Shown here piece after piece: positions 52,692 to 60,881 of a stretch of DNA of 64,000 bases. The DNA is from Streptomyces sp. AC512_CC834 (GTDB taxonomy: Bacteria > Actinomycetota > Actinomycetes > Streptomycetales > Streptomycetaceae). The number at the start of each line of letters is the position of its first letter. Position 1 is the first letter of the stretch. A program made the position numbers and the translations under genes. Location: contig NZ_JAGMUO010000060.1 in the NCBI RefSeq assembly GCF_019049325.1, positions 115,983 through 179,982 on the forward strand, in the 5' to 3' direction. The notes beneath the pieces were generated by a model. That model did no database searches and had not been told where the DNA came from. It was given only the letters and a program-made list of their open reading frames with translations.

Positions 52692-53825
52692 GTGCGATCC
52701 ATCTGGAACGGCGCCATCTCCTTCGGCCTGGTAAGCATCCCGATCAAGCTGGTGAACGCGACCGAGAGCCACTCGGTCTCCTTCCGTCAGATCCACACGG
52801 AGGACGGCGGCCGGATCCGCTACCGCAAGGTGTGCGAGCTGGAGGACCGCGAGGTCACCCAGGCCGAGATCGGCAAGGCCTACGAGGACGCCGACGGCTC
52901 GATGATCCCGATAACCGACGAGGACCTCTCCCAACTGCCGATCCCGACGGCGCGCACGATCGAGATCGTGGCCTTCGTGCCCGAGGAGCGCATCGACCCG
53001 CTCCAGATGGGCTCGGCGTACTACCTCGCGGCGAGCGGCGCCCCCGCCGCCAAGCCGTACACGCTGCTGCGCGAGGCGCTCAAACGCAGCAACCGGGTGG
53101 CCATCGCCAAGTTCGCGCTGCGCGGCCGGGAGCGCCTCGGCATGCTCCGGGTGGTCGGCGACGCCATCGCGATGCACGGCCTGCTGTGGCCGGACGAGGT
53201 GCGCGCCCCCGAGGGCGTCGCCCCGGACGCCGGCGTCACCGTCCGCGACCAGGAACTGGACCTCGCGGACGCCCTCATGGACACGCTCGGCGAGATCGAC
53301 CTGGACGACCTGCACGACGAGTACCAGGAGGCCGTCGAGGAGGTCATCGCCGCCAAGGCCGCCGGTGAGACGCCCCCGGAGACCCGTGAGGAGGCGGCGC
53401 CCGGGAAGGTGCTCGACCTGATGGCGGCGCTGGAGAGCAGCGTGCGGGCGGCGCAGGAGTCCCGGGGCGGCGAGGAGGCCGAGGCTGACGGGGCTGGCGG
53501 GGCTGGCGGGGCGGCCGAGGTCAGGACCCTGCCGCAGCGCAAGACCTCGTCCCGGCGGGCACCCAAGGAGACCGGCGGCAAGAAGTCCACGTCGACGGCC
53601 GCGAAGAAGACGGCGGCGAAGAAGGCGGAGCCGAAGAAGTCCACGGCGAAGTCCACGGCGAAGTCCGGCGGGTCCGCGAAGAAGGCGGCGGCCAAGGGCA
53701 CCGCCAAGAAGACCGCGGGAAAGAGCGCGGCGGACAAGAGCGCGACGGACAGGAGCGCCACCGGCAGGAGCGCCACCGGCACGCGCACCGCCAAGAAGAC
53801 GGCCTCCCGCAGGCGCAGCGCCTGA
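52692..53825 (+). CDS. ku: Ku, DNA end-binding protein of NHEJ
   Basis: 377 aa from GTG 52692, giving the usual RSIWNGAISFGLVSIP start; AGGAAAGG ends 8 nt before it (GTG 52683 would overlap this site). The Ku core ring covers ~1-255. The remaining ~120 residues are an Ala/Lys/Thr-rich tail (KKTAAKKAEPKKSTAKSTAKSGG-like), resembling the extended C-termini of actinobacterial Ku that bind DNA nonspecifically. The protein binds double-strand ends and recruits LigD proteins. It converges with the ABC permease gene (19 nt). Confidence 0.95.
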   Translation: MRSIWNGAISFGLVSIPIKLVNATESHSVSFRQIHTEDGGRIRYRKVCELEDREVTQAEIGKAYEDADGSMIPITDEDLSQLPIPTARTIEIVAFVPEERIDPLQMGSAYYLAASGAPAAKPYTLLREALKRSNRVAIAKFALRGRERLGMLRVVGDAIAMHGLLWPDEVRAPEGVAPDAGVTVRDQELDLADALMDTLGEIDLDDLHDEYQEAVEEVIAAKAAGETPPETREEAAPGKVLDLMAALESSVRAAQESRGGEEAEADGAGGAGGAAEVRTLPQRKTSSRRAPKETGGKKSTSTAAKKTAAKKAEPKKSTAKSTAKSGGSAKKAAAKGTAKKTAGKSAADKSATDRSATGRSATGTRTAKKTASRRRSA

Positions 53826-53844
53826 CCCCCCGTCGCACCGTTGG

Positions 53845-54639
53845 TCAGCGGGTGCGGTCGCGCGTGCGGAACCTGAAGATGACCAGCCCCACCACGCTGA
53901 ACCCGGCCGCCCAGGCCAGTCCCAGACCGAGGTGCCCCCACAGGGCGGTGTCCCCGAACGCGCCGCCCGCCGCGAACTGCATGGGCCCGAAGGACGGGAA
54001 CCACTGCAGGATCGGCTCGTTGGCGAGCGGGTTGCCCAGCGGATTCTGCAGGAACGTGTCCATCAGCCCGCCCATGATGATCAGGAAGAAGCCCTCCAGG
54101 TCCCGCTTGACCAGCACACCGAGGAGCAGTCCGAGGGCGCCGTAGGCGAGCGCGATGACGGTGAACCCGGCCAGTACGCCGAACCAGGCGCCCGCCGTCG
54201 GCCGCCAGAAGAACAGCACCGCCAGCGCGGTGTAGAGAGCGATGCCGGTGGCGACCGCGGTCACGGCGAGGGTCTTGGCGCCGATGAGGGTGGACTGCCG
54301 GTACCCGGCGAAGACGAGCCTCCGGTCGAACGCGAGCGACCTGCGCACCGCGTCGAAGACGACGAACCCGGCGATCATCGTCACGCAGTTGAGCCCGGCC
54401 GTGATCAGGGTGAGGTGCCCGCCGTCGACGTGCAGCGTCTCGCCGGTGGCGTACAGCTTGAAGTCCAGCGCCTCGCCCGCGGCCATCGCGTTCATCACCA
54501 GGTACCAGACGGGCACGAACACGAGGAGCAGCAGCCCCGCGAGCCGGTTGCGGGTCTGGTCGCGCACCGAGAAGCGCAGCGCGGTGGGGAACTGCCCGTA
54601 CAGCGCCCCGGGGTGGGCGACGGGGTCAGGCGTCGACAT
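53845..54639 (-). CDS. ABC-2-type transporter permease
   Basis: 264 aa with about six membrane helices (LAGLLLLVFVPVWYLVMNAM, LTLITAGLNCVTMIAGFVVFDAV, VTAVATGIALYTALAVLFFW, WFGVLAGFTVIALAYGALGLLLGVLV, LGLAWAAGFSVVGLVIF). The start overlaps the ATPase gene by 14 nt. With the ATPase it should form a homodimeric exporter for a drug or lipid. The TetR gene upstream probably responds to the substrate. Confidence 0.87.
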   Translation of the reverse strand: MSTPDPVAHPGALYGQFPTALRFSVRDQTRNRLAGLLLLVFVPVWYLVMNAMAAGEALDFKLYATGETLHVDGGHLTLITAGLNCVTMIAGFVVFDAVRRSLAFDRRLVFAGYRQSTLIGAKTLAVTAVATGIALYTALAVLFFWRPTAGAWFGVLAGFTVIALAYGALGLLLGVLVKRDLEGFFLIIMGGLMDTFLQNPLGNPLANEPILQWFPSFGPMQFAAGGAFGDTALWGHLGLGLAWAAGFSVVGLVIFRFRTRDRTR

Positions 54640-55294
54640 GGCTGTGCTCCCTTCCGGCCGCCGCGCGTGCGGTCAGGCGGCCGTCGGCCAGGTCGGCCAG
54701 CAGGTCGAAACGGTCCTGCTCGAAGACGAGATGGGTGATGACCACGACGGCCTTGCCGCGGGTGCGCAGCTCCTCCACCAGGTCCCAGAAGCGCAGGTAC
54801 GTCTCCCAGTCGAAGCCCTGGTACGGCTCGTCGAGGAGCAGGACCTCGGGGTCGTGCAGCAGGGCCAGGGTCAGGTTGAGCTTCTGCCGGGTCCCGCCGG
54901 ACAGCTCACCGGCGGGGGACCGCTCGTAGCGCTCGTAACCCAGGGCGCGGACCAGCTCCCGGCCGCGCTCCAGGCCGGGCAGGCGGTGCGCGGCGGCGAA
55001 GTAGCGCAGGTGCTGCTCGACGGTCAGGCTGCCGCTCAGCACCGGGTCCTGGGGACAGTAGCCGAGCGTCCCGGACAGGGAGACCTCGCCGCGGTCCAGT
55101 GCCAGGGTGCCGGCCAGGGCCTTGAGCAGGGTGGACTTCCCGGCGCCGTTCTCACCGACGACGGCGACCAGTTGCCCGGGGGCGACGGTGAGGTCGGCGC
55201 CGCGCAGGACGTGGTTGCCGCCGTACGACTTGTGCAGGTCACGGGCGCGGAGCACGGGTGCGGGTGCGGGTGCGTGTGCGGGTTCGGTCGGCAT
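54626..55294 (-). CDS. ABC transporter ATP-binding protein
   Basis: 222 aa. Walker A GENGAGKST near residues 50-58, Q-loop GYCPQDP, signature LSGGTRQ, Walker B VLLLDEPYQGFDW and H-loop VVITHLV. The first 15 residues are Pro/Ala repeats. It is the energy unit for the overlapping permease; both follow the TetR gene by 56 nt on the same strand. Confidence 0.93.
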   Translation of the reverse strand: MPTEPAHAPAPAPVLRARDLHKSYGGNHVLRGADLTVAPGQLVAVVGENGAGKSTLLKALAGTLALDRGEVSLSGTLGYCPQDPVLSGSLTVEQHLRYFAAAHRLPGLERGRELVRALGYERYERSPAGELSGGTRQKLNLTLALLHDPEVLLLDEPYQGFDWETYLRFWDLVEELRTRGKAVVVITHLVFEQDRFDLLADLADGRLTARAAAGREHSHVDA

Positions 55295-55350
55295 GTGCGG
55301 TCACCGTGGCCTTCCTGGTCGTTTCCGGCACTCCTGGACTTCCGGGCTCG

Positions 55351-56004
55351 CTAGGTCCCGGGGGACGCCTCCGGGGGAGGCACGGCGGTCAGCCCGCCCG
55401 CGTAGATGTCGAGCACCTCGGGGGCCCAGCGGGCCATGCCGTCCGCCGACAGGGGGTCGGTGCCCAGGACCTCGCCGATGCGGTCGCGCAGCAGGAACAC
55501 GGCCAGGTCGTTGGCGAGCAGCACGGCCGCGCGGACCGCCGGGTCCCGGCCCGGTGCGGCCAGTCCGGCCGCGGTCAGCTCGGCCAGGGCGGTGCGGCTC
55601 AGCTCGTAGAGGCGGCGGAACAGCAGCCGTCCGGCGTCCGTGTCGGTCAGCAGCAGACGGCGGAGGTACCCCGGCAGGGGGGAACCGGCCGGGAGGTGGC
55701 GGGTGAACGCCGCGCTCAGCGACGCCGCCTCGGCGCCGGAGTCGAGGGTCTCCGTGCCGCCCTCGCCGGCCAGCTCGCCGAGCATGGCCTCGAAGACGGC
55801 CACGACGTACTGGTCGACCTCCTGACGCAGCCCGTCCTTCGAGCCGAAGTGGTGCACCACGAGGCCGGGCGACACCCCGGCAGCCGTAGCGATCTGCCGC
55901 ACGGTCACCGAGTCCGGGCCGTGGGCGGCGAACAGGCCGAGGGCCTCGTCGCGGATGAGGGCCCGGGTGGTCCGGTCCTCCGGGATTGAACGCATGTACA
56001 GCAT
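55351..56004 (-). CDS. TetR-family regulator of the ABC exporter
   Basis: 217 aa from ATG 56004 (or ATG 55995). The helix-turn-helix is RDEALGLFAAHGPDSVTVRQIATAAGVSPGLVVHHFGSKDGLRQEV. The ligand domain follows. No good ribosome site precedes either ATG. The sequence just upstream, TGAACATCTGTTTAACATG on the minus strand (about 56003-56021), has imperfect dyad symmetry and may be the operator for autoregulation. It heads an operon with the ABC genes. Confidence 0.88.
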   Translation of the reverse strand: MLYMRSIPEDRTTRALIRDEALGLFAAHGPDSVTVRQIATAAGVSPGLVVHHFGSKDGLRQEVDQYVVAVFEAMLGELAGEGGTETLDSGAEAASLSAAFTRHLPAGSPLPGYLRRLLLTDTDAGRLLFRRLYELSRTALAELTAAGLAAPGRDPAVRAAVLLANDLAVFLLRDRIGEVLGTDPLSADGMARWAPEVLDIYAGGLTAVPPPEASPGT

Positions 56005-56017
56005 GTTAAACAGATGT

Positions 56018-56650
56018 TCAGTCGATTGTCCAGGGGGAGCCGGACGCCCGGGGTATCGCGGACGGCGCGGGCTCGAAGACCGCCGGGCTTGCGGTGGCGG
56101 ACTCCGTCGGCGCGCGGGAGGCGGGGGTGGGCAGGACCGGGCTCTCCTCCAGGCGCTGTCCGATCGTTTCGGCAGGTTCCTCGCCCGGGGCGACCGGGCC
56201 GGTGGAGAGCTGCGACCACGCGGTCAGCGCGAGGGCGACCGCGGCGGCGGTGCCCAGCACCCGGCCGGCCCGCCGCAGCCGGCCGCGGCCGTCCAGCTCG
56301 CGCCAGGCCGGGCCGGTCAACGGATCCTCCGGGCGCCACGCCTCACCGACCGTGCCGGAGGAGAGGCCCCGGCGGCCGGGACGGGTGCCCGGGTGAGTAT
56401 CCGGGCGGGTGTCCGGGTGCGCGGTCGGGTGCGCATCCGGGTCCGGGCCTGCCGGTCGCGGCTCCCGGCCAGCCGGCGGCTCCGGCCGCCAGCCGGGGGC
56501 CCGGTCCCGCGCGGAGGGTTCCCTTGGGGCGGAGTCGCGGATGGCGCGCTCGTCGTCCTCCTGGAACAGCCGCCAGACGTACTCCGGCACGGACGGCGTA
56601 CCGTCCGGCTCGCCCGGTGTGGCGCCGCTGCCCGGCCCGGAAGCGGTCAT
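56018..56650 (-). CDS. Hypothetical single-pass membrane protein
   Basis: 210 aa from ATG 56650. The N-terminal ~115 residues are Pro/Arg/Asp-rich and cytoplasmic, including PEYVWRLFQEDDERAIRDS; a membrane segment (LGTAAAVALALTAWSQLS) lies at about residues 137-154, and the extracellular C-terminus is Pro/Ser/Thr-rich. I do not recognise the family. It ends 13 nt before the TetR gene. One His/Asp/Pro repeat run (PDTHPGTRP-like) lies in the cytoplasmic part. Confidence 0.6.
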   Translation of the reverse strand: MTASGPGSGATPGEPDGTPSVPEYVWRLFQEDDERAIRDSAPREPSARDRAPGWRPEPPAGREPRPAGPDPDAHPTAHPDTRPDTHPGTRPGRRGLSSGTVGEAWRPEDPLTGPAWRELDGRGRLRRAGRVLGTAAAVALALTAWSQLSTGPVAPGEEPAETIGQRLEESPVLPTPASRAPTESATASPAVFEPAPSAIPRASGSPWTID

Positions 56651-56962
56651 GGTCCCGCTCTCCCTCTCTCGTTCGGCCCCGGACGGGCACGGGCGCACGG
56701 GGCGGGGAGCCCGTCCCGTGCCGCAGCACCGTGCCGGTGTCGCTCCTTCCGGCGCCGGGTGGTCATGGCCGGCGGTCTCCGTCGGCCGCCAACCCCATGA
56801 ACGCGCCGGGGCGTCGGCCCGTTCCCGGTGCCACGGGACGTGACCGGGCCGTGATCGGGGTGCCGCCGTCACGACCGGGCGGGGCAGCGGCGGCATCGGT
56901 GCCGCTTTCAGCGAGGCCGGCGGCGAGCGCCCGCCGACCCGGGTCCGGACCCGGCTCCGAGG
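56651..56962. other. 312-nt gap without a supported gene
   Basis: Between two minus-strand genes; it should carry the promoter of the single-pass membrane protein. All open frames here are short and lack codon bias. I see no clear hairpin, operator or RNA gene. Confidence 0.4.
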
Positions 56963-57709
56963 TCAGGGGGCCGCCGGTGACGGAGTGGGCGTCGGGGAGG
57001 CGGTGTTCACGTCCAGGTCGGGGCGCGGCTTGAGCACCAGCACCTGCTCACCCGGCTGCGGCGGGGGCGGGGTGACCTTCTCCTCGGGCAGCTTCGCCGG
57101 GCCGGTCTGCTTGAAGGTGACGTCGTCGTACTGGACCAGGCCGGTCTTCTCCAGCACCGTGATGTGGTCCAGGACCGTGTCGTTGGCCAGGTCGGCCAAC
57201 TGCCGCACGAGGGTGTTCTTGGTGGAGGCCCGGATCTTGGCGATGGCCGGGAAGATCTGACCGTGGGTCACCCGCATGACGTTGACCGCCGCCGAGTCGA
57301 ACTCCTTGCCGGTCTTGGCGCCCACCGTCTCCACGAAGCCCTCCTGCTGCGGCGAGGCCCGGTTGGGCAGCGTGACGCCCAGCTCGGGGGAGATCTCGCG
57401 GCACATCGCGTCAAGACCGGCGTGCCCGACGACCAGATGCTCGCCGGCCGTCTTCATCGCCTTCGTCGTACCGCGCTCCATCACCATCTCGCCCAGCGGG
57501 TACTCCCACAGCCCGGCGGCCCGGACCTTGACCACGAAGTTGCGGTCGGCCTCGGTGAGCGGCCCGTACTTCGTGCTGGCCACCACCCGGCTCTGGTTGC
57601 CGTCGGGCTTGTCCAGACCGAGCACGGCCGGGAAGGCCAGCGCGGTGAGGGTCAGGGTCATCGCACCGAACAGGACAACGACCCCGATCCTGCTGCGGGA
57701 CAGGCGCAT
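56963..57709 (-). CDS. DUF4142 (ferritin-like four-helix) membrane/secreted protein
   Basis: 248 aa from ATG 57709 with GGAGG 5 nt upstream. N-terminal membrane segment (IGVVVLFGAMTLTLTALAFPAVLG). Then PLTEADRNFVVKVRAAGLWEYPLGEMVMERGTTKAMKTAGEHLVVGHAGLDAMCRE, typical of DUF4142 proteins, with His residues at HAGLD and THGQIF. The tail is Pro-rich (PPPPQPGEQ, then TPTPSPAAP). The function is not established; some are linked to envelope stress. It is monocistronic, with a 139-nt gap upstream. Confidence 0.83.
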   Translation of the reverse strand: MRLSRSRIGVVVLFGAMTLTLTALAFPAVLGLDKPDGNQSRVVASTKYGPLTEADRNFVVKVRAAGLWEYPLGEMVMERGTTKAMKTAGEHLVVGHAGLDAMCREISPELGVTLPNRASPQQEGFVETVGAKTGKEFDSAAVNVMRVTHGQIFPAIAKIRASTKNTLVRQLADLANDTVLDHITVLEKTGLVQYDDVTFKQTGPAKLPEEKVTPPPPQPGEQVLVLKPRPDLDVNTASPTPTPSPAAP

Positions 57710-57856
57710 GATGCCTCCAGGGCGACGCGAGGGACTCGCACGCGTACTCGCCGCACTCGTGCTCGTGACGCCAGGAGGTACGCAAACGGCGGGCGGATCT
57801 ATCACCGTTCCGGCACAAATCTTGAAAGGGCCCCGGTCCCGGGCCGGTTCAGCCGT

Positions 57857-58456
57857 TCACCCGATGTCGGCCCCGTACACGCGCTCGACGGCGATGGTGA
57901 GCAGCACCCGGCGGTCGGACACCATCGTCGCGCGGTACTCGTCCCAGTCCGGGTGCTCCCCGGTGGCGGCGCGGTAGTACTCCACCAGCGCCTCGACCTC
58001 CGGTCCGTGCGGGTCGGTGCCCGGCCCGGTGAGGGTGGCGACGCCCTCGGCGGTGGCCCAGGACCTGCCGTCCGGGGCGGTCACCTCCAGCGTGGCCCGC
58101 GGGTCCCGGCGCAGGTTCGCCGTCTTGGCCAGCCCCTCGCGGGTCGAGACCCGGACGACGTCGGCCTCCGGGTCTCAGCGCCCCAACAGGCAACGTTCGC
58201 CCCGTCGCGACGCCCGGCACGCACTCTCGCCGCACCGGCCGAAAGCCCAAGTACATCCAGTACGAGGACTTCCGGCCAGCACGCCGAGAGCACGCACCGG
58301 ACGCCGCTCCTTGACGGGCAAACGTTGCCTGCCGGGGCACTGGGCGGGCATGACGGGCGAGAGCTGCGGGCGGCCGTCGGACTTGATCGTCGCGAGTACG
58401 CCGAGCCGGCTCCCGGCCAGCAGGGCACGGGGGTCGAAACGCGGTGTGGTGGTCAT
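57857..58456 (-). pseudogene. PPOX-class F420-dependent oxidoreductase, split by an insertion
   Basis: The N-terminal part (58456 to 58343: TTTPRFDPRALLAGSRLGVLATIKSDGRPQLSPVMPA) and the C-terminal part (58174 to 57857: DPEADVVRVSTREGLAKTANLRRDPRATLEV through WDEYRATM to ERVYGADIG) are halves of one pyridoxamine-phosphate-oxidase-fold protein of ~145 aa. A 167-bp palindromic element (58176-58342) separates them and brings a TGA at its far junction, so translation of the first part ends after 93 aa. Removing 168 bp would restore a continuous frame. Relatives bind F420 or flavin and reduce or oxidise small molecules. A shorter product from an internal start (for example 58084) would lack the cofactor N-terminus. 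Confidence 0.85.
58176..58342. mobile_element. 167-bp MITE-like palindromic insertion
   Basis: Terminal inverted repeats of 30-31 bp (left 58176-58206, right 58313-58342) share CAG, GCCCC and the core CAGGCAACGTT; 26 of 31 positions match with one gap. The interior continues the symmetry to a centre near 58259, so the whole element can fold as one long imperfect hairpin with several G-U pairs. It encodes no transposase. It interrupts the F420/PPOX gene. No clear target duplication was seen. No second copy was noticed in the window. Confidence 0.8.
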
Positions 58457-58526
58457 GGACCGATCATCACCCCGGGCCCCGCCGCCTGTCCCGCGGACCG
58501 CCCGCCGAACGCTCCCGCGGGGTGAC

Positions 58527-59396
58527 TCAGGGGACCGAGGGGCCGCCCAGGTAGTCGCCGTCCTCGTCGTAGGGCCAGGCGTTGGCGACGCAGCCCTTGA
58601 GGCCCTTGATCTGCTGCATCATCGCCGGGGCGGGCCGGCCGGCGCCGGGGCAGGTCTCGTGGCCGTGGCCGATGCGGTGGCCGACCTCGTGGTTGACGAT
58701 CAGCGCCCGGTACTCGTGGATCGGGCCGTCGAACTCCGGGGAGCCCAGCACCCAGCGCTTGAGGTTCACCACGACGTCCGTGCCGACGCTGCAGTTCACC
58801 TTCCCCCGGGTGAGCAGGCCCGCCGCGCCGCAGATCTTGTCGACGGTGCCCGGTGTGGCGATCTTCACCACGAAGTCGTACGAGCCGGTGCTGACCAGCC
58901 GGAAGGAGTTGGTCCCGTCCTGGGTCCAGCCGCGGCTGTCGGCGAGCACGTCGGATATCTCGGCGGCGGCGGCGCTCGGCCGGATGTCGATGCCCTCCTC
59001 GACCAGGACCTTGTAGCGGCGTACGCGGCTGCCGGTGCCCACGGTCGTGCCGTCGGCCTGGGCGGTGACGAAGGTGCCGGGTCCGGTCGCCGGAATGGCG
59101 ATGGTGGAGGCCGAGGACGAGACCGAGGCAGAGGGCGAGGTCGACGAGGACGCCTTCGTGGACGGTGACGCCGAGGGGGAGGGCGAGGGCGACCGCGTCC
59201 CGGCGGCGTCCAGGGCGTCCGCCACGTCGGCCACCTGGTCGTCCGTCACCGGGGGCCGGGTGTCCCGCCAGTACGCCACGGCGGCGCCCGCCGTGATCAG
59301 CACCGCCCCGAGGGCGACGCAGACCAGGAGCACGCGGGAGGGTCCGCGGCGCCTGCCTCTGCGGGAGCGGGTACTGCGGGCGGGGGATCTGCCCAC
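58527..59396 (-). CDS. DUF3152 membrane-anchored metalloprotease-like protein
   Basis: 289 aa from GTG 59396 (AGAGAGGACG upstream; the open frame extends further without signal). Basic N-terminus, membrane segment (VLLVCVALGAVLITAGAAVAYW), then a Ser/Pro/Thr-rich stalk, and the globular DUF3152 domain from about 130. Near the end VNHEVGHRIGHGH gives HEVGH plus a third His, as in metzincin-type zinc peptidases (HExxHxxGxxH). Two Cys pairs (ICGAAG, VNCSVG; ETCPGAG, GCVANAW) suit an extracellular position. The substrate is unknown. Upstream 59397-59642 has no supported gene. Confidence 0.85.
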   Translation of the reverse strand: MGRSPARSTRSRRGRRRGPSRVLLVCVALGAVLITAGAAVAYWRDTRPPVTDDQVADVADALDAAGTRSPSPSPSASPSTKASSSTSPSASVSSSASTIAIPATGPGTFVTAQADGTTVGTGSRVRRYKVLVEEGIDIRPSAAAAEISDVLADSRGWTQDGTNSFRLVSTGSYDFVVKIATPGTVDKICGAAGLLTRGKVNCSVGTDVVVNLKRWVLGSPEFDGPIHEYRALIVNHEVGHRIGHGHETCPGAGRPAPAMMQQIKGLKGCVANAWPYDEDGDYLGGPSVP

Positions 59397-59642
59397 GACG
59401 TGCGTCCTCTCTGCTGGTCGGCGGGGCGCGCACAGCGGAGTGTCGTGTGCTCTTGTCCCCGCAAGATCCAAGCGCAAAGTTGTGCGAAATCCCACAGATC
59501 CCCAAGTGGGTCTTCTCACAGCCGCGTTGGCCCCCGGAGCGCAACCGATCGGCGGCCGGGGGCATCGGGGACAACGATGCCGCACGCCTTCGGGGCCGCC
59601 CGGCCGGTGCCGGGCGACCCCGAAGTGGCGCGTGGACGGCCG

Positions 59643-59978
59643 TCAGCCGGCCGCGGTGCGCTCCCAGCGGTAGAAGCAGCGCGCCATCGCGTCCTTCGGA
59701 CCGCGCCACGTCGCCGGGTCGTACGCCGAGACGTACGGCTCGAGCCGCTCGCTGACCTGGCGGAACTCCGGGTGCCCGGTCAGCCTGCCGATGGTGGGGG
59801 CCGGGTCCTCGTCGCTCTCGATGAGGTGCAGGTACACGCCGTCACCGAACTCGAAGAGGCTGCGCCGGTTGACGCCCACCAGGTGCGGCAGCTCGCCGCC
59901 GTCGGACTCCGCGAACACCTTCGCGATGTCCGGTGCCGCGCCGGGTGCCATCCGGGCGACGATCAGTGTGTGGTGCAT
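59643..59978 (-). CDS. whiE-ORFVII: WhiE ORFVII: TcmI-type polyketide cyclase
   Basis: 111 aa from ATG 59978. The ferredoxin-like cyclase fold is shown by MHHTLIVARMAPGAAPDIAKVFAESD, GVNRRSLFEFGDGVYLHLIES, RLTGHPEFRQVSERLEPYVSAYDPATW, MARCFYRW. In spore-pigment pathways it helps fold and close later rings of the polyketide made by the upstream KS/ACP. It is the last gene of the leftward whiE operon, 56 nt after ORFVI. Confidence 0.93.
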   Translation of the reverse strand: MHHTLIVARMAPGAAPDIAKVFAESDGGELPHLVGVNRRSLFEFGDGVYLHLIESDEDPAPTIGRLTGHPEFRQVSERLEPYVSAYDPATWRGPKDAMARCFYRWERTAAG

Positions 59979-60034
59979 GGGGTGCTGCCCTTCGCTTACG
60001 GGTGACGGCTGACGGGTGATGAGTGTCGGCCGGG

Positions 60035-60514
60035 TCAGTCGGCGAGCACCGAGGCGGTCCGCCGCTCGCCCGCCGCCTGCTCGATCCGGTCCCGGATCAG
60101 CGCCATCTGCGTACGGGAGTTGCGGTTGATGTTGTCCGTCATCCAGGCGTCGTCCACCGGCGCGTCCGGCTTCATCGCGAAGTCCTGCGTCCACCGCATC
60201 ACGGTGCCCTCGGCGGTCTCCGAGTACTCCCAGACGATGTTCATGTACTGGAAGGGACCCGTCTCGACGCGCTGGGCGCGCACCGTGCGGGTGACGGGGT
60301 CGGCGACCCGTTCGGAGACCCAGCTCCACACCTTGCCGTCTGCGTCCGGGTGCATGGTGAGCCGGAACGTGACGCGGTCGTCGTCGCGCTCGAGCACCTC
60401 CACGGAGGCGTACTCGCTGAACAGCCTGGGCCAGCCCTCGATGTCGTTGGTCATGTCCCAGACCAACTGCATCGGAGCGGCGATGGTGATCTCGTTGTCG
60501 GTGTGCCCTGCCAT
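60035..60514 (-). CDS. whiE-ORFVI: WhiE ORFVI: aromatase/cyclase (SRPBCC fold)
   Basis: 159 aa. HTDNEITIAAPMQLVWDMTNDIEGWPRLFSEYASVEVLERDDDRVTFRLTMH is the opening of the START/Bet v1-like aromatase domain, as in TcmN-type enzymes. It directs first-ring cyclisation and aromatisation of the ACP-bound chain. It starts 1 nt after the ACP gene stop. It works with ORFVII downstream. Confidence 0.93.
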   Translation of the reverse strand: MAGHTDNEITIAAPMQLVWDMTNDIEGWPRLFSEYASVEVLERDDDRVTFRLTMHPDADGKVWSWVSERVADPVTRTVRAQRVETGPFQYMNIVWEYSETAEGTVMRWTQDFAMKPDAPVDDAWMTDNINRNSRTQMALIRDRIEQAAGERRTASVLAD

Positions 60515-60515
60515 G

Positions 60516-60785
60516 TCACACTCCCGTCTTGAGGGCGCTGTTGACCAGCGCGAGGAACTCCGTGGGCGTCTTGCAGCGCTCGGCCTGCTCGGGCAGGCCG
60601 AGGCCGTACCGCTTCTCCAGTTCGGCCACGATGCCCAGCAGGCCGAGGGAGTCCAGGCCGAAGGTGTCGAAACCGTCGTCGGCCTGCTGCCGGAGGGTGA
60701 CCGGGTCGACGTGGACGCCGGCGGTGCGCTTCATCAGCGCCGCCAGCTCCTCGACGGTCACCTGGTAGTCCAGTTGGTCGGTCAT
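60516..60785 (-). CDS. whiE-ORFV: WhiE ORFV: acyl carrier protein
   Basis: 89 aa from ATG 60785. The phosphopantetheine attachment site is Ser46 in GLDSLGLL, with flanking helices VTVEELAALMKRT and GIVAELEKRYGLGLPEQ. It carries the growing polyketide between KS-alpha/KS-beta and the cyclases. It lies 96 nt after the KS-beta gene and 1 nt before ORFVI. The holo form needs a PPTase encoded elsewhere. Confidence 0.96.
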   Translation of the reverse strand: MTDQLDYQVTVEELAALMKRTAGVHVDPVTLRQQADDGFDTFGLDSLGLLGIVAELEKRYGLGLPEQAERCKTPTEFLALVNSALKTGV

Positions 60786-60881
60786 GGGTGTCCTCCTTGA
60801 CTCGGGTCGGCGCTCACCCGGAGGCGGCGCACACTCGGGGGTGGCGTTGGTTCGCGGCGGTCCTGGGTCATCTGTCATCTG

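Noticed and set aside
57857..58084. Independent small gene of 75 aa
   Set aside because: It is the C-terminal piece of the interrupted PPOX gene; the reading frame extends upstream to the edge of the inserted element and matches the missing half.
58176..58342. Strong transcription terminator rather than a mobile element
   Set aside because: The palindrome is inside a coding sequence, is far longer than needed, and has mismatched terminal repeats typical of transposon ends.
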